20,510 nt of DNA, from contig QHRT01000053.1 of NCBI GenBank assembly GCA_003220195.1, positions 1 to 20,510 of the forward strand, written 5' to 3'. The notes beneath the pieces are model-generated. The model was not told where the DNA came from. It did not search any database and saw only the letters and a list, made by a program, of their open reading frames with translations. The position numbers and the translations under genes are program-made. Below, piece by piece: positions 13,486 through 20,510 of this stretch. Numbering within the stretch: the first letter of the stretch is position 1; every line of letters starts with the position of its first letter. Source of the DNA: Candidatus Rokuibacteriota bacterium (GTDB lineage Bacteria; Methylomirabilota; Methylomirabilia; Rokubacteriales; CSP1-6).

Positions 13486-14184
13486 ATGATGACGGACCAG
13501 ATGGGCATCACACCTCGACGGGTGTTGCAGGGGTCGATCGCGCTCGGCGGACTCACGATCGCGGCGCCGCTCGCCCCGGCGCTCGGTGCGGAGGAGATTC
13601 TGAAGTGGGGGCCGGGGCTGACGACGCCCTCGACCGTGGCCGGTCCGTTCTATCCCTTGCTGAGCAAGCCGGTCGATCGCGATGCGGACCTCACCGTGAT
13701 CTCGGGCCGGAAGGACCGCGCGAAGGGGCCGGTGGTCCACGTGATGGGACGGGTCCTCAACCTGAAGGGCGATCCGGTCAAGGGCGTCCAGGTCGAAATC
13801 TGGCAAGCAAACGCCGCAGGACGCTACGACCATCCGGTCGACCCGAATCCCGCGCCGCTGGATCCGAATTTCCAGGGCTACGGCGTCGTCGTGACCGACG
13901 CCGAGGGCCGGTACCGGTTCAAGACGATCAAGCCCGGCGGCTACCCGCTCACGCAGAGCTCTTACCGGGCGCCCCACATCCATTTCGAGCTGACTGGCCG
14001 CATGGACCGGCATATCACCCAGATGTGGTTCCCCGGCGAGCTGCTCAACAGCCAGGATCAGCTCTTCACGGTGCTGAGCCCGCGAGCGCAGCAGAAGGTG
14101 ACGTGCAAGCTGGAGGCGCCGACCGGCAGCATGGAGCCGGAGTCGCAGATCGCTCTCTGGGACATCGTCATTCCGAACGGTTGA
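13486..14184 (+). CDS. Intradiol ring-cleavage dioxygenase with Tat-like signal peptide
   Basis: The 232-residue protein has the intradiol dioxygenase (catechol 1,2-/protocatechuate 3,4-dioxygenase beta-type) core. The Fe(III) ligands are Y114 ('NAAGRYDHP'), Y153 ('KPGGYPLTQ'), H164 and H166 ('YRAPHIHFELT'). R161 corresponds to the catalytic arginine before the His pair. 'TVAGPFYPL' and 'VKGVQVEIWQAN' are further family marks. The N-terminus carries 'ITPRRVLQGSIALGGLTIAA' and ends near 'ALGA', a twin-arginine-like export signal, so the enzyme is probably periplasmic or extracytoplasmic. Such exported intradiol-type proteins exist, but their substrates are poorly known. GGAGGGAG precedes two consecutive ATG codons; 13486 is used. 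The gene has its own candidate SARP-regulated promoter and is followed by an MhpC-like hydrolase. Confidence 0.9.
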   Translation: MMTDQMGITPRRVLQGSIALGGLTIAAPLAPALGAEEILKWGPGLTTPSTVAGPFYPLLSKPVDRDADLTVISGRKDRAKGPVVHVMGRVLNLKGDPVKGVQVEIWQANAAGRYDHPVDPNPAPLDPNFQGYGVVVTDAEGRYRFKTIKPGGYPLTQSSYRAPHIHFELTGRMDRHITQMWFPGELLNSQDQLFTVLSPRAQQKVTCKLEAPTGSMEPESQIALWDIVIPNG

Positions 14185-14230
14185 CGCTTTCGCGAGCGGG
14201 GCGGTCGAAGTCCGCCGTCGACGACTGGCG

Positions 14231-14236
14231 CATAAT
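14231..14236 (+). promoter_or_regulatory. Candidate -10 (CATAAT) for the MhpC-like hydrolase
   Basis: CATAAT (5/6 of consensus) ends seven bases before ATG 14244, with no Shine-Dalgarno between. The arrangement is the same as at 11059-11072 and suggests a leaderless transcript beginning at the ATG. Confidence 0.5.
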
Positions 14237-14243
14237 ACGGCGC

Positions 14244-15032
14244 ATGGCGACACCCCGCGAAGAGACGATCTCGGTCGGCGGCATCGACGTGCACGCATGG
14301 ATCGGCGGACAGGGCCATCCGCTGCTGGTCCTCCACGGGGCGGGCGGCAATCGCGGATTCACCCGATGGATGCGGCAGGTCGGCGAGCACTTCACGGTGT
14401 GGGCGCCGACCCATCCGGGCTTCGGGCGCTCGGCGGACGCCGAGTGGATGGACGGCATCGACGACCTCGCGCGCTTCCATCTCTGGTTCATCGAGAAGGC
14501 CGGGCTCGGCCGGCCGCACGTGCTCGGCCACTCGATCGGCGGATGGACGGCGGCGGACATGGCGACCATGAGTCCGGGCTCGATCGACAAGCTCGTGCTG
14601 GTCGCGCCGGCGGGGCTCAAGCCGGAGACGGGAGAGATTCTCGACGTGTTCTATCACTCGCCCGCCGAGCTTCTCCCCATGACCGTCCACGATCCGAAGA
14701 CCATTCCCGAATGGAACGAGCTCTACGGACGCCCGCCGACGCCGGCCGAGCAGGAGATCGCGCTGCGCAACCGCGAGATGACGGCGCGGCTGACGTGGAA
14801 ACCGTACATGCACGACCCGCAGCTCGCGCACTTCCTGCCCCGCGTCGGCAATCCGGCGCTCGTCGTCTGGGGCCGCGAGGACCGCATCGTGCCGGTCGTG
14901 TGCGGCGAGCAGTATCGAACGCTGTTGCCGAGGGCGAGGCTCGCGGTGCTCGAGCGATGCGGGCATCTCCCGCCGATCGAGCAGCCCGACGAGTTCGCGC
15001 GGCTCGGGATCGAATTCCTGGAAGCTTCCTGA
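14244..15032 (+). CDS. Alpha/beta hydrolase, MhpC/meta-cleavage-product-hydrolase-like
   Basis: The 262-residue protein has a complete catalytic triad: nucleophile S97 in G-H-S-I-G-G, D213 in 'VVWGREDRIVPVV', and H241 in 'LERCGHLPPIEQPDEF'. 'PLLVLHGAGGNRGF' supplies the oxyanion strand. Length and layout resemble carbon-carbon bond hydrolases of aromatic meta-cleavage pathways (MhpC/BphD) and related epoxide/ester hydrolases; the exact reaction is not determined. ATG 14244 is chosen because it begins the conserved strand and follows a -10-like hexamer at leaderless distance. It heads a tight forward run: the amidase starts 16 bases after its stop, and an LLM oxidoreductase follows. Together with the neighbouring intradiol dioxygenase this suggests a catabolic module. 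Confidence 0.9.
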   Translation: MATPREETISVGGIDVHAWIGGQGHPLLVLHGAGGNRGFTRWMRQVGEHFTVWAPTHPGFGRSADAEWMDGIDDLARFHLWFIEKAGLGRPHVLGHSIGGWTAADMATMSPGSIDKLVLVAPAGLKPETGEILDVFYHSPAELLPMTVHDPKTIPEWNELYGRPPTPAEQEIALRNREMTARLTWKPYMHDPQLAHFLPRVGNPALVVWGREDRIVPVVCGEQYRTLLPRARLAVLERCGHLPPIEQPDEFARLGIEFLEAS

Positions 15033-15048
15033 AAGGCGAGGTGACGTC

Positions 15049-16620
15049 GTGACGCGTGGGTTCGTCGCCGCCGCTGTGCTCGCGCTCGTGGCTTTTGTGA
15101 GCGAACCCGACGTCGCCGGCGCCGGCGGCTTCCGGCTCCTGTGGGGTGGTGAAGCGACGGTCGCCGACATCCACGCGGCGCTCCAGGCGAAGCAGATGAC
15201 GTGTCGTCAGCTCGTCCAGATGTACCTGGACCGTATCGAGGCGTACGACAAGAAGGGCCCGACGCTCAACGCGATCGTCGTCGTCAACCCGAACGCGCTG
15301 GCGACGGCGGACGACCTCGACGCGCGCCTCGCGCGCTCCGGAATGGTCGGACCGCTCCACTGTGTTCCCGTGATCGTCAAGGACAACTACGACACCGCGG
15401 ACCTTCCGACGACCGCCGGGTCGTTGAGTCTCAAGGGCTCGATTCCTCCGCGCGATGCCTTCCAGGTCCGGAAGATTCGGGAGGCCGGCGGCATCGTGCT
15501 GGTGAAGTCGCACATGGCCGAATACGCCTGGAGCCCGTTCGAGACCGTCGGCTCGATCATTCCGGGCTACACGCGCAATCCCTACGCGCTCGATCGCGTC
15601 ACCGCGGGCTCGAGCGGCGGGACGGCGGCCGCGGTCGCCGCGAGCTTCGGCGCCGTCGGTCTCGGTACCGACACCGGCAACTCGATCCGCGGCCCGTCGT
15701 CGCACACCGCGCTGGCCGGCATCCGATCGACGATGGGACTGACGAGCCGCGACGGCATCGTGCCGCTCTTCCTGAATCGCGACATCGGTGGACCGATGGC
15801 GCGCACCGTCGCCGACGCCGTGAAGGTGTTCGACGTCATCGCCGGCCACGACCCGAACGATCCGGTCACGACCGCGGCGGGGGGCAAGCGCGCCGACAGC
15901 TATCTGAAGTTCCTCGATCGCGACGGGCTCAAAGGCGCGCGCATCGGCGTCGTGCGCCAGCTCTTCGCCGCGTCGGACACGGACCCGGACGTGCTGAAGC
16001 TCATGGAAGGCTCGCTGCGCGACATGAAGGCGCAGGGCGCGGAGATCGTCGACGGCGTGCAGATCGCGGAGATCGACCAGATCCCGCTGCCGCAGCTCTT
16101 CTGCAACCGGTTCAAGCACGACGTCAACGCGTATCTGGCGCGGCTCGGGCCGAACGCGCCGATCAAGAAGTTCGAGGACATCATGACGCCGCCGGGCCGG
16201 TTCCACCCGTCGATCGAGAAACGGATGGTCGACGCCGACGCCGAGCCGCCACCCGACCAGAATCCCAAGTGTCAGACGGCCGAGCAGAACGGCCGCCGTC
16301 TCGCCGAAGGCGTGCTCCGGGCGATGGACGCGGCGAAGCTCGACGCGCTCGTCTATCCGTCGTGGAACTACCCGCCGCGCCTCATCGGCGATCTGAACAC
16401 GCCCCACGGCAACAACAGCAATCGCCTCTCACCCCCGACGGGATTTCCCGCGTTGACGGTGCCGATGGGCTTCGCGCGCGGGACGCTGCCCGCCGGCCTG
16501 CAGATCCTCGGCCGGCCGTGGAGCGAACCGACGCTCATCAAGATCGCGTACGCGTACGAGCAGGCGACGCGGCACCGCCGGCCGCCGGCGTCCACGCCGC
16601 CCCTGCCGGATCAACCATGA
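15049..16620 (+). CDS. Amidase-signature family hydrolase with N-terminal signal peptide
   Basis: The 523-residue protein has the amidase-signature Ser-cisSer-Lys triad: K111 ('PVIVKDNYDTADLPTTAGS'), S188 ('RVTAGSSGGTAAAVAASF') and nucleophile S212 ('GLGTDTGNSIRGPSSHTAL'). The spacing between the serines (24) matches characterised members such as peptide amidase. The first 25 residues ('TRGFVAAAVLALVAFVSEP' then 'DVAGAG') form a basic n-region, hydrophobic core and small-residue cleavage site, so export is likely. It therefore probably cleaves an amide outside the cytoplasm and is not GatA of the tRNA amidotransferase. The GTG start has GGCGAGGTGA upstream. It lies 16 bases after the MhpC-like gene and 40 bases before the LLM oxidoreductase. 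Confidence 0.92.
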   Translation: MTRGFVAAAVLALVAFVSEPDVAGAGGFRLLWGGEATVADIHAALQAKQMTCRQLVQMYLDRIEAYDKKGPTLNAIVVVNPNALATADDLDARLARSGMVGPLHCVPVIVKDNYDTADLPTTAGSLSLKGSIPPRDAFQVRKIREAGGIVLVKSHMAEYAWSPFETVGSIIPGYTRNPYALDRVTAGSSGGTAAAVAASFGAVGLGTDTGNSIRGPSSHTALAGIRSTMGLTSRDGIVPLFLNRDIGGPMARTVADAVKVFDVIAGHDPNDPVTTAAGGKRADSYLKFLDRDGLKGARIGVVRQLFAASDTDPDVLKLMEGSLRDMKAQGAEIVDGVQIAEIDQIPLPQLFCNRFKHDVNAYLARLGPNAPIKKFEDIMTPPGRFHPSIEKRMVDADAEPPPDQNPKCQTAEQNGRRLAEGVLRAMDAAKLDALVYPSWNYPPRLIGDLNTPHGNNSNRLSPPTGFPALTVPMGFARGTLPAGLQILGRPWSEPTLIKIAYAYEQATRHRRPPASTPPLPDQP

Positions 16621-16660
16621 TCGTCTCGACGTCGCGCATGGCTTCTGGAGAAGGCCAGTC

Positions 16661-17748
16661 ATGAAGCTCTACTACTTCAGCGAGATGCCGCATCACGAGT
16701 ATCCGGACGAGGAAGGCCTGAAGTACCCCTCGCTCCGCCTCGAGTTCCCGAACCGGTTCTTCGACCGTGAGAAGCCGACCAGGTCGGCTTCGACGGCCTC
16801 ATGATCAACGAGCACCACTCGACGCCGTCGTGCGTGGACGTCGGCGTGAACATGACCGCCGCGGTGCTCGCGCGCACGACGCGCCGGGCGAAGATCCTTC
16901 TCCTCGGCAACATCCTGCCGATCGAGGACAACCCGGTCCGCATGGCCGAGCAGATCGCGATGGCGGACCTGATCTCCGGCGGCCGCGTGCTGTCCGGATT
17001 CGTGCGCGGCGTCGGCATCGAGACGTGGTGGTCGAACTCGAATCCGATCCACAACCGCGAGCGCTTCGAGGAGTGTCACGATCTGATCTTGAAATGCTGG
17101 ACCGAGCCCGGTCCGTTCCGCTGGGAAGGCCAGCACTATCACTTCCGTCATGTGAACCCGTGGTGTCTGCCGCTCCAGCGGCCGCACCCGCCGATCTGGA
17201 TCCCGGGCACCGCGAGCCCGGAGACCGCGCTCTGGGCCGGGCGACGCGGATACACGTACGTGCCGTTCCTGGTGCCGTTCGAGATCGCGCGCGAGCTGTT
17301 CGAGTTCTATCGCCAGGGCGCGGCCGAGGCCGGACGAACCGTCACGGACGACAACCTCGGCTTCCTGATCTGTGCGGTCACGGCGGATACGAAAGAGAAA
17401 GCGCTCGAGGCCGGCCGGCATTTCGTGTGGCGCATGGGACCGACGTTGCGCGGTCCCGTCGACTTCTTCGCGCCGGTCGGCATGCGGTCGCGCGCCGGCG
17501 CGCAGTTCGCGCTGAAGGCGCGGCCGCGCTCGCTGTCCACGATGAGCTACGAGGAATTGCTCGACGGCCACTTCATCGTCGCGGGCACGCCGGACGAAGT
17601 CGTCGACCGCTTCGCGCGCGTCCGCCGCGAGCTCGGCGTCGGTCACCTGCTCCTCGAAGCCCAGGAGTCGAGGATGGACCACCCGACGACCATGCGGTCG
17701 ATCGAGCTGATGGGCGCAAAGGTCATTCCGGCGATGGCTGGCGTCTGA
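16661..17748 (+). pseudogene. LLM-class flavin-dependent oxidoreductase split by a deletion/frameshift near the N-terminus
   Basis: From ATG 16661 the frame gives 'MKLYYFSEMPHHEYPDEEG' and 'YPSLRLEFPNRFFDREK', the usual start of this LLM subfamily, but stops at TGA 16802-16804. From about 16775 a second frame continues the family sequence: 'VGFDGLMINEHHSTPSCVDV', then the remainder of the barrel to 17748, including 'ISGGRVLSGFVRGVGIETWW' and 'VAGTPDEVVDRFARVRREL'. About 15-20 residues expected between the two parts are absent, so a deletion of length 1 modulo 3 is the simplest cause. An ATG at 16801 overlaps the early stop (ATGA), so the 315-residue C-terminal part could be reinitiated. It would lack the first barrel strand and helix. 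It is probably non-functional or an assembly error. GGAGAAGG precedes the first ATG. Confidence 0.82.
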
Positions 17749-17785
17749 TCAGCCGTCTGTGGAGCGTTGATATCGACGCGCGAGG

Positions 17786-17920
17786 CGGCGGGCGGCGGCG
17801 GGCGCGGCGCGGGACGGTCGGGGCGCGCTCTCCGGTCCTCGGTGTGACGAGCTGCGCTCGTCCACCTGCGGAGTCGGCGCGGCTCCGACCGTCCCGCACC
17901 GCGCCCGCCGCCGCCCGCCG
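17786..17920. repeat. Long GC-rich inverted repeat (about 39-bp arms) with inner hairpin
   Basis: The arm 17786-17824 pairs with 17882-17920. The first 22 positions pair perfectly, then there is one mismatch, about fourteen more pairs including one G-U, and a final mismatch. The roughly 57-base loop contains a second perfect hairpin, GACGAGC (17846-17852) with GCTCGTC (17856-17862). It occupies most of the 223-base gap 17749-17971 between two forward genes. It may be a strong transcription end, an RNA element or a palindromic mobile repeat. No U-tract follows. Confidence 0.85.
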
Positions 17921-17971
17921 TCGTCACGCGAGGGTATCGGCGGTCAGTCACCGCGTCTGGGGAGGGGAAAC

Positions 17972-18310
17972 GTGAGCGCGAAAGTGATGGTGCTCGAGTT
18001 CGGGATGGGCGTGGACGTGCACGGGCTGGACGGGACGAAGGCCGCGTGCCGCGCGGTGTCGGACGCGATCCGGCACTCGAGCCTGCCGTTGTTCCGGGAC
18101 GTGCGCGAGCGCGGTGGCAAGATGCTGGTCGACGTGACGGTCGGCGTGCCGGACCCCGGGAAAGTGGACGTCGACGCCGTCCGTCGCGAGCTGCCCCACG
18201 GTGAGGTGACGGTGCGTCCGGTGCCGGGCGGGCTACGCGTCCCGGGCAGCGATACGTTGATCGCGTGCGCGGCGATCACCGTCAGCATCGAGGAACCGAA
18301 CCGGTCGTAA
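17972..18310 (+). CDS. Lin0512 family conserved hypothetical protein
   Basis: The 112-residue protein matches the Lin0512 family over its whole length. 'VLEFGMGVDVHGLDGTKAAC' opens it, 'RAVSDAIRHSSLPLF' follows, and it ends with 'RVPGSDTLIACAAITVSIE'. Small proteins of this family occur in many bacteria, and no biochemical activity is established. The GTG start at 17972 is supported by GGAGGGG at 17961-17967, an unusually strong ribosome-binding site for this window. The long hairpin immediately upstream (17786-17920) separates it from the LLM gene and suggests its own expression control. The membrane-protein gene begins within a few bases of its stop codon, so both may share a transcript. 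Confidence 0.85.
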   Translation: MSAKVMVLEFGMGVDVHGLDGTKAACRAVSDAIRHSSLPLFRDVRERGGKMLVDVTVGVPDPGKVDVDAVRRELPHGEVTVRPVPGGLRVPGSDTLIACAAITVSIEEPNRS

Positions 18311-18312
18311 CG

Positions 18313-20180
18313 ATGGCCGCGACGCGCCGGCCACGACGCGCGCCGGCGTCACGGCCGAGGGCGACGGATGGGAAGCCGTCGCTCCGGTCGAGCATCCCGA
18401 CAGGCTCGCCCCGTTCGTCCCCATCCTGGTTGCGGTCGGCGCCCTCGCGTTCACGCTCGCCTGCTGCAACATCATCGAGTACGACCTCTGGTGGCAGCTC
18501 CGGAACGGCCGGTGGATCGCCGAGCACGGCCCGCCCCGCACGGAAGTCTTCACCTACACGCGACAGGGAGCACCGTGGATCGACACCGAGTGGGGCGCCG
18601 AGCTCGTGCTCTATCTGGTGATGAAGGCCGGTGGAGCGCCGGCGATTCTCGTCCTGGTGGGCGCGATGGCGGCGGCAGCGGCGTGCGCTCTCGTTCTCGC
18701 GGCGCGGGAGGAGCGCACGGGGCCGGCGGCGGCCGGGCTGGCCGTCGGCGGTGGCCTCTTCCTCCTCCACTTTCGCCTGTTCCCGCGCGCCGAGATCTTC
18801 TCGTTCTTCCTGCTCTCGATCCTCGTTCTGCTTCTCGCCTCGTGGCGCCGCGGACGCCAGCGAGCGCTGTTCGCGATCCCGCCGCTGTTCCTCCTCTGGG
18901 GAAACCTCCATCCCGGAGTTCTTGCCGGCGGACTCGTCCTCTCGTGTCACGTCGTCGGCGAAGGCGTCGCCGCGTTCGTGCCGGCGGTGCGAAACGGCCC
19001 CCCAAGCGGCCCCTATGATGCCCGGCGCTTCGTTCGTCTTCTGGTGATCTCCGCCATCGCCGCGCTCGCGCTGCTCGCCAATCCCTACGGCTTCGGAGTT
19101 CTCTCCGAGGCGGTCAGGCTCTCGCGCGGGACGGTGAACCAGTACATCGCCGAGTGGGTGCCCCCGACGCACGCGTTCGTCACCAATCGTCCATCGGTTC
19201 AGGCGTATCGCGTCTGGACTGGACTCCTCGTCCTTTCGCTGCCGTTTTTCTGGTGGCGCCGCTGCCTCGGTGGCGTCCTTGCGGCGGCGGCTCTTCTGAC
19301 CATGGCGATGCGGTCGGTTCGGTTCATCGCGGTCTACGGGGTCGTGACGGCGCCCCTGATGGCGGTCGCGCTGGAAGAGTGGTTGGGGCTGGCCCTCCGC
19401 CGCCGTGCGCGAGAGCTTCGGACCGTCACCGGCCTCGTGGTCGCGAGCCTGCTCGTCCTCGGCGTCGTCCCCGTGATCAACGGAAGCTTCTACCGATGGG
19501 AAGGAGAAGAGCGGCGCTTCGGGTTCGGCGTGGTGGAACGCGACTACCCGGGGCGAGCCGTCGCGTTCATGCGCGCGACGGACATCCGCGGGACGGTCTT
19601 CAACGAGTACCGCTGGGGAGGCTGGCTCGGGTGGACCGAAGGGATGCAGGTCTTCCAGGACGGCCGGACGATCGACGAGTCGCTCTTCTACGAGTCGACC
19701 ACGATTCTCAACGCCAGTCCCGGCTTCGAGGCGATCCTGGATCGCTACGGGATCGACGTCTTGCTGCTGCGCTATCCCAAGGAGTCGTTCTCGAACCACG
19801 CGATCTTCCGGTGGCTCGCGACCGCGCCCGGCTGGGCGCTCGTCTTCTGGGACGACGACGCGCTCGTGTATCTCAAACGGGTTCCGCGCTTTGAACCCGT
19901 CATCGAGCGCTTCGCATATCGACGCCTGTCGCCGTTCGCGATCGCGACGTCGAAGGCCTTGCTGCTTCCGGACTGGGCGCGGCTGGAAACGGAGATCCGC
20001 CAGGTCAAGGAGTGGAGCCCGCGTTCCGGCGTCGTCCGTCAGATCGCCGGGCAGCTCTACGACATCGCCGGCATGCAGGATCGCGCGAAGGCGGAATTCC
20101 TGGAGGGCTACCGTCTCGAGCCGGGGAACGGCGTCTGGGAGTCGTTGCTCAGATCGGTGGGCGGCTGGCCCCCGGGATGA
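18313..20180 (+). CDS. Multi-spanning membrane protein (GT-C-like) with C-terminal soluble/TPR-like region; start unresolved
   Basis: The long frame is certain from GTG 18606 to TGA 20180 (524 residues), but homologous-looking coding sequence continues upstream in the same frame to about 18357. This includes 'LAPFVPILVAVGALAFTLA' and the conserved 'YDLWWQLRNGRWIAEHGPP'. That upstream part has no ATG, GTG or TTG in frame. The ATG at 18313, two bases after the previous stop, is in another frame, so a one-base indel near 18320-18370 or an unusual start is likely. The protein has about nine to ten hydrophobic segments with a WWQLR-xGRW motif near the N-terminus. It then has a soluble domain ('TVFNEYRWGGWLGW', 'QVFQDGRTIDESLFYE') and a TPR-like end. 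This layout resembles membrane glycosyltransferase/oligosaccharide-transfer-like proteins of unknown function. The substrate is unknown. Confidence 0.75.
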
Positions 20181-20189
20181 GCCCAGCTC

Positions 20190-20234
20190 CGTTCCTGGAA
20201 ACAATTGAATCTTGATTCGAGTGTTTCAGGAACG
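20190..20234. terminator. Compound hairpin between convergent genes, likely bidirectional terminator
   Basis: CGTTCCTGGAAACA (20190-20203) pairs with TGTTTCAGGAACG (20222-20234) with one bulged base. The loop contains a second short stem (GAATC/GATTC). It lies ten bases after the membrane-protein stop and ends just before the stop of the opposing dioxygenase gene. It is one of the few AT-rich patches in the window. Confidence 0.65.
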
Positions 20235-20235
20235 C

Positions 20236-20510
20236 TCACGGCGGCATCAACTCTGTCCAGCTCCGCGCCTCCATGAACTGGCTCCAGCGACCGTAGAAGC
20301 CGCGCTGGTTGCTCTCGCTCGCATTCGCATTCGTGACGTCACAGATCACGCCGGGAAACGCGAGACCGTGGTCCTCGAAGCTCTGCGTCGCGCGGCCGAG
20401 GCCCATCTCGTAGTTGTAGGGGTACTGGCGTGCGATCGTGCCGCGACTGGCCGCGTGCGCGTAGTTCCAGTTCTCCATGTCGTCCTGCTCGGTGAGGCCC
20501 GACGGCCCGG
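20236..20510 (-). CDS. Rieske ring-hydroxylating dioxygenase alpha subunit, C-terminal fragment
   Basis: The frame runs from the right edge to the TGA at 20236-20238, so the N-terminal Rieske [2Fe-2S] domain and most of the catalytic domain lie outside the window. The roughly 90 visible residues begin 'GPSGLTEQDDMENWNYAHAA', which is the 'GP.G..EQDD.ENW' segment of benzene/biphenyl/naphthalene-type alpha subunits; the Asp there is an iron ligand in relatives. 'YNYEMGLGRATQSFEDHG' and 'ESNQRGFYGRWSQFMEARSW' complete the C-terminus. In the family, this subunit adds both atoms of O2 to an aromatic ring with electrons from a reductase/ferredoxin. The beta subunit normally follows the alpha gene downstream, but here a terminator hairpin and a convergent membrane-protein gene follow instead. 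The beta subunit must be elsewhere, or the enzyme may be of the alpha-only type. Confidence 0.87.
   Translation of the reverse strand, partial: GPSGLTEQDDMENWNYAHAASRGTIARQYPYNYEMGLGRATQSFEDHGLAFPGVICDVTNANASESNQRGFYGRWSQFMEARSWTELMPP

Noticed and set aside
14617..16407. Nearly 600-codon minus-strand frame opposite the amidase
   Set aside because: The amidase on the plus strand has an intact catalytic triad and signal peptide; the antisense frame is composition-driven.
18282..20204. 640-codon minus-strand frame opposite the membrane protein
   Set aside because: It is very rich in Glu/Arg/Asp without a domain, whereas the plus strand shows clear transmembrane periodicity and conserved motifs.
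1..20510. CRISPR array, tRNA/rRNA genes, insertion sequences or transposases
   Set aside because: No spaced repeat array was seen, no cloverleaf or rRNA-like stretch was recognised by eye, and no transposase motif or terminal inverted repeats were found. A covariance-model scan would be needed to exclude a small RNA.

Overview
The window is about 20.5 kb of GC-rich bacterial chromosome. It is densely coded, with short intergenic gaps. Gene content is typical of an environmental (soil or sediment) bacterium rich in flavin/F420 luciferase-like oxidoreductases, amidohydrolases, alpha/beta hydrolases and aromatic dioxygenases. This mix resembles Candidatus Rokubacteria/Methylomirabilota or similar uncultured soil lineages, but the assignment is inference from gene content only.

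Layout. (1) Bases 1-1960 are the end of a type I restriction-modification locus: the tail of hsdS, an intact Fic protein, and an hsdR remnant that keeps its N- and C-terminal pieces but has lost nuclease and helicase. (2) Bases 1972-6672 are a forward run: a carboxymuconolactone-decarboxylase-like protein, a TauD/TfdA dioxygenase, a YaiI/YqxD protein, an LLM oxidoreductase, an EstC/PytH-like hydrolase and a second LLM oxidoreductase. (3) Bases 6677-10888 hold a RidA protein (-), a metal-dependent amidohydrolase (+), 3-hydroxyanthranilate 3,4-dioxygenase (-), an HSL-type esterase broken by a frameshifting deletion (+), and an AroQ-fold protein (-) that has lost key catalytic residues of dehydroquinase. 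(4) Bases 11059-11780 are a VapBC-type toxin-antitoxin pair. (5) Bases 11784-17748 hold a class A FAD monooxygenase and a tiny SARP-type DNA-binding protein (-). They lie divergent from a Tat-exported intradiol dioxygenase, an MhpC-like hydrolase, a secreted amidase and a frameshifted LLM oxidoreductase (+). (6) Bases 17786-20510 contain a very long GC-rich hairpin, a Lin0512-family protein, a multi-spanning membrane protein with unclear start, and the C-terminal end of a Rieske ring-hydroxylating dioxygenase alpha subunit (-).

Taken together, the accessory genes look like a loose aromatic/N-heteroaromatic catabolic island (ring hydroxylation, extradiol and intradiol cleavage, C-C or ester hydrolysis, enamine/imine deamination, amide hydrolysis). 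The substrate is not evident. The most interesting regulatory signal is a 7-4-7 tandem heptad placed just upstream of a -10 in front of the intradiol dioxygenase, next to a mini-SARP gene. This is the geometry known for SARP operators. Several genes appear to start on leaderless or near-leaderless transcripts. At least three genes (hsdR, the HSL esterase, an LLM oxidoreductase) carry internal deletions relative to their families. This could be real decay or a metagenome-assembly artefact, and should be resolved before functional interpretation.
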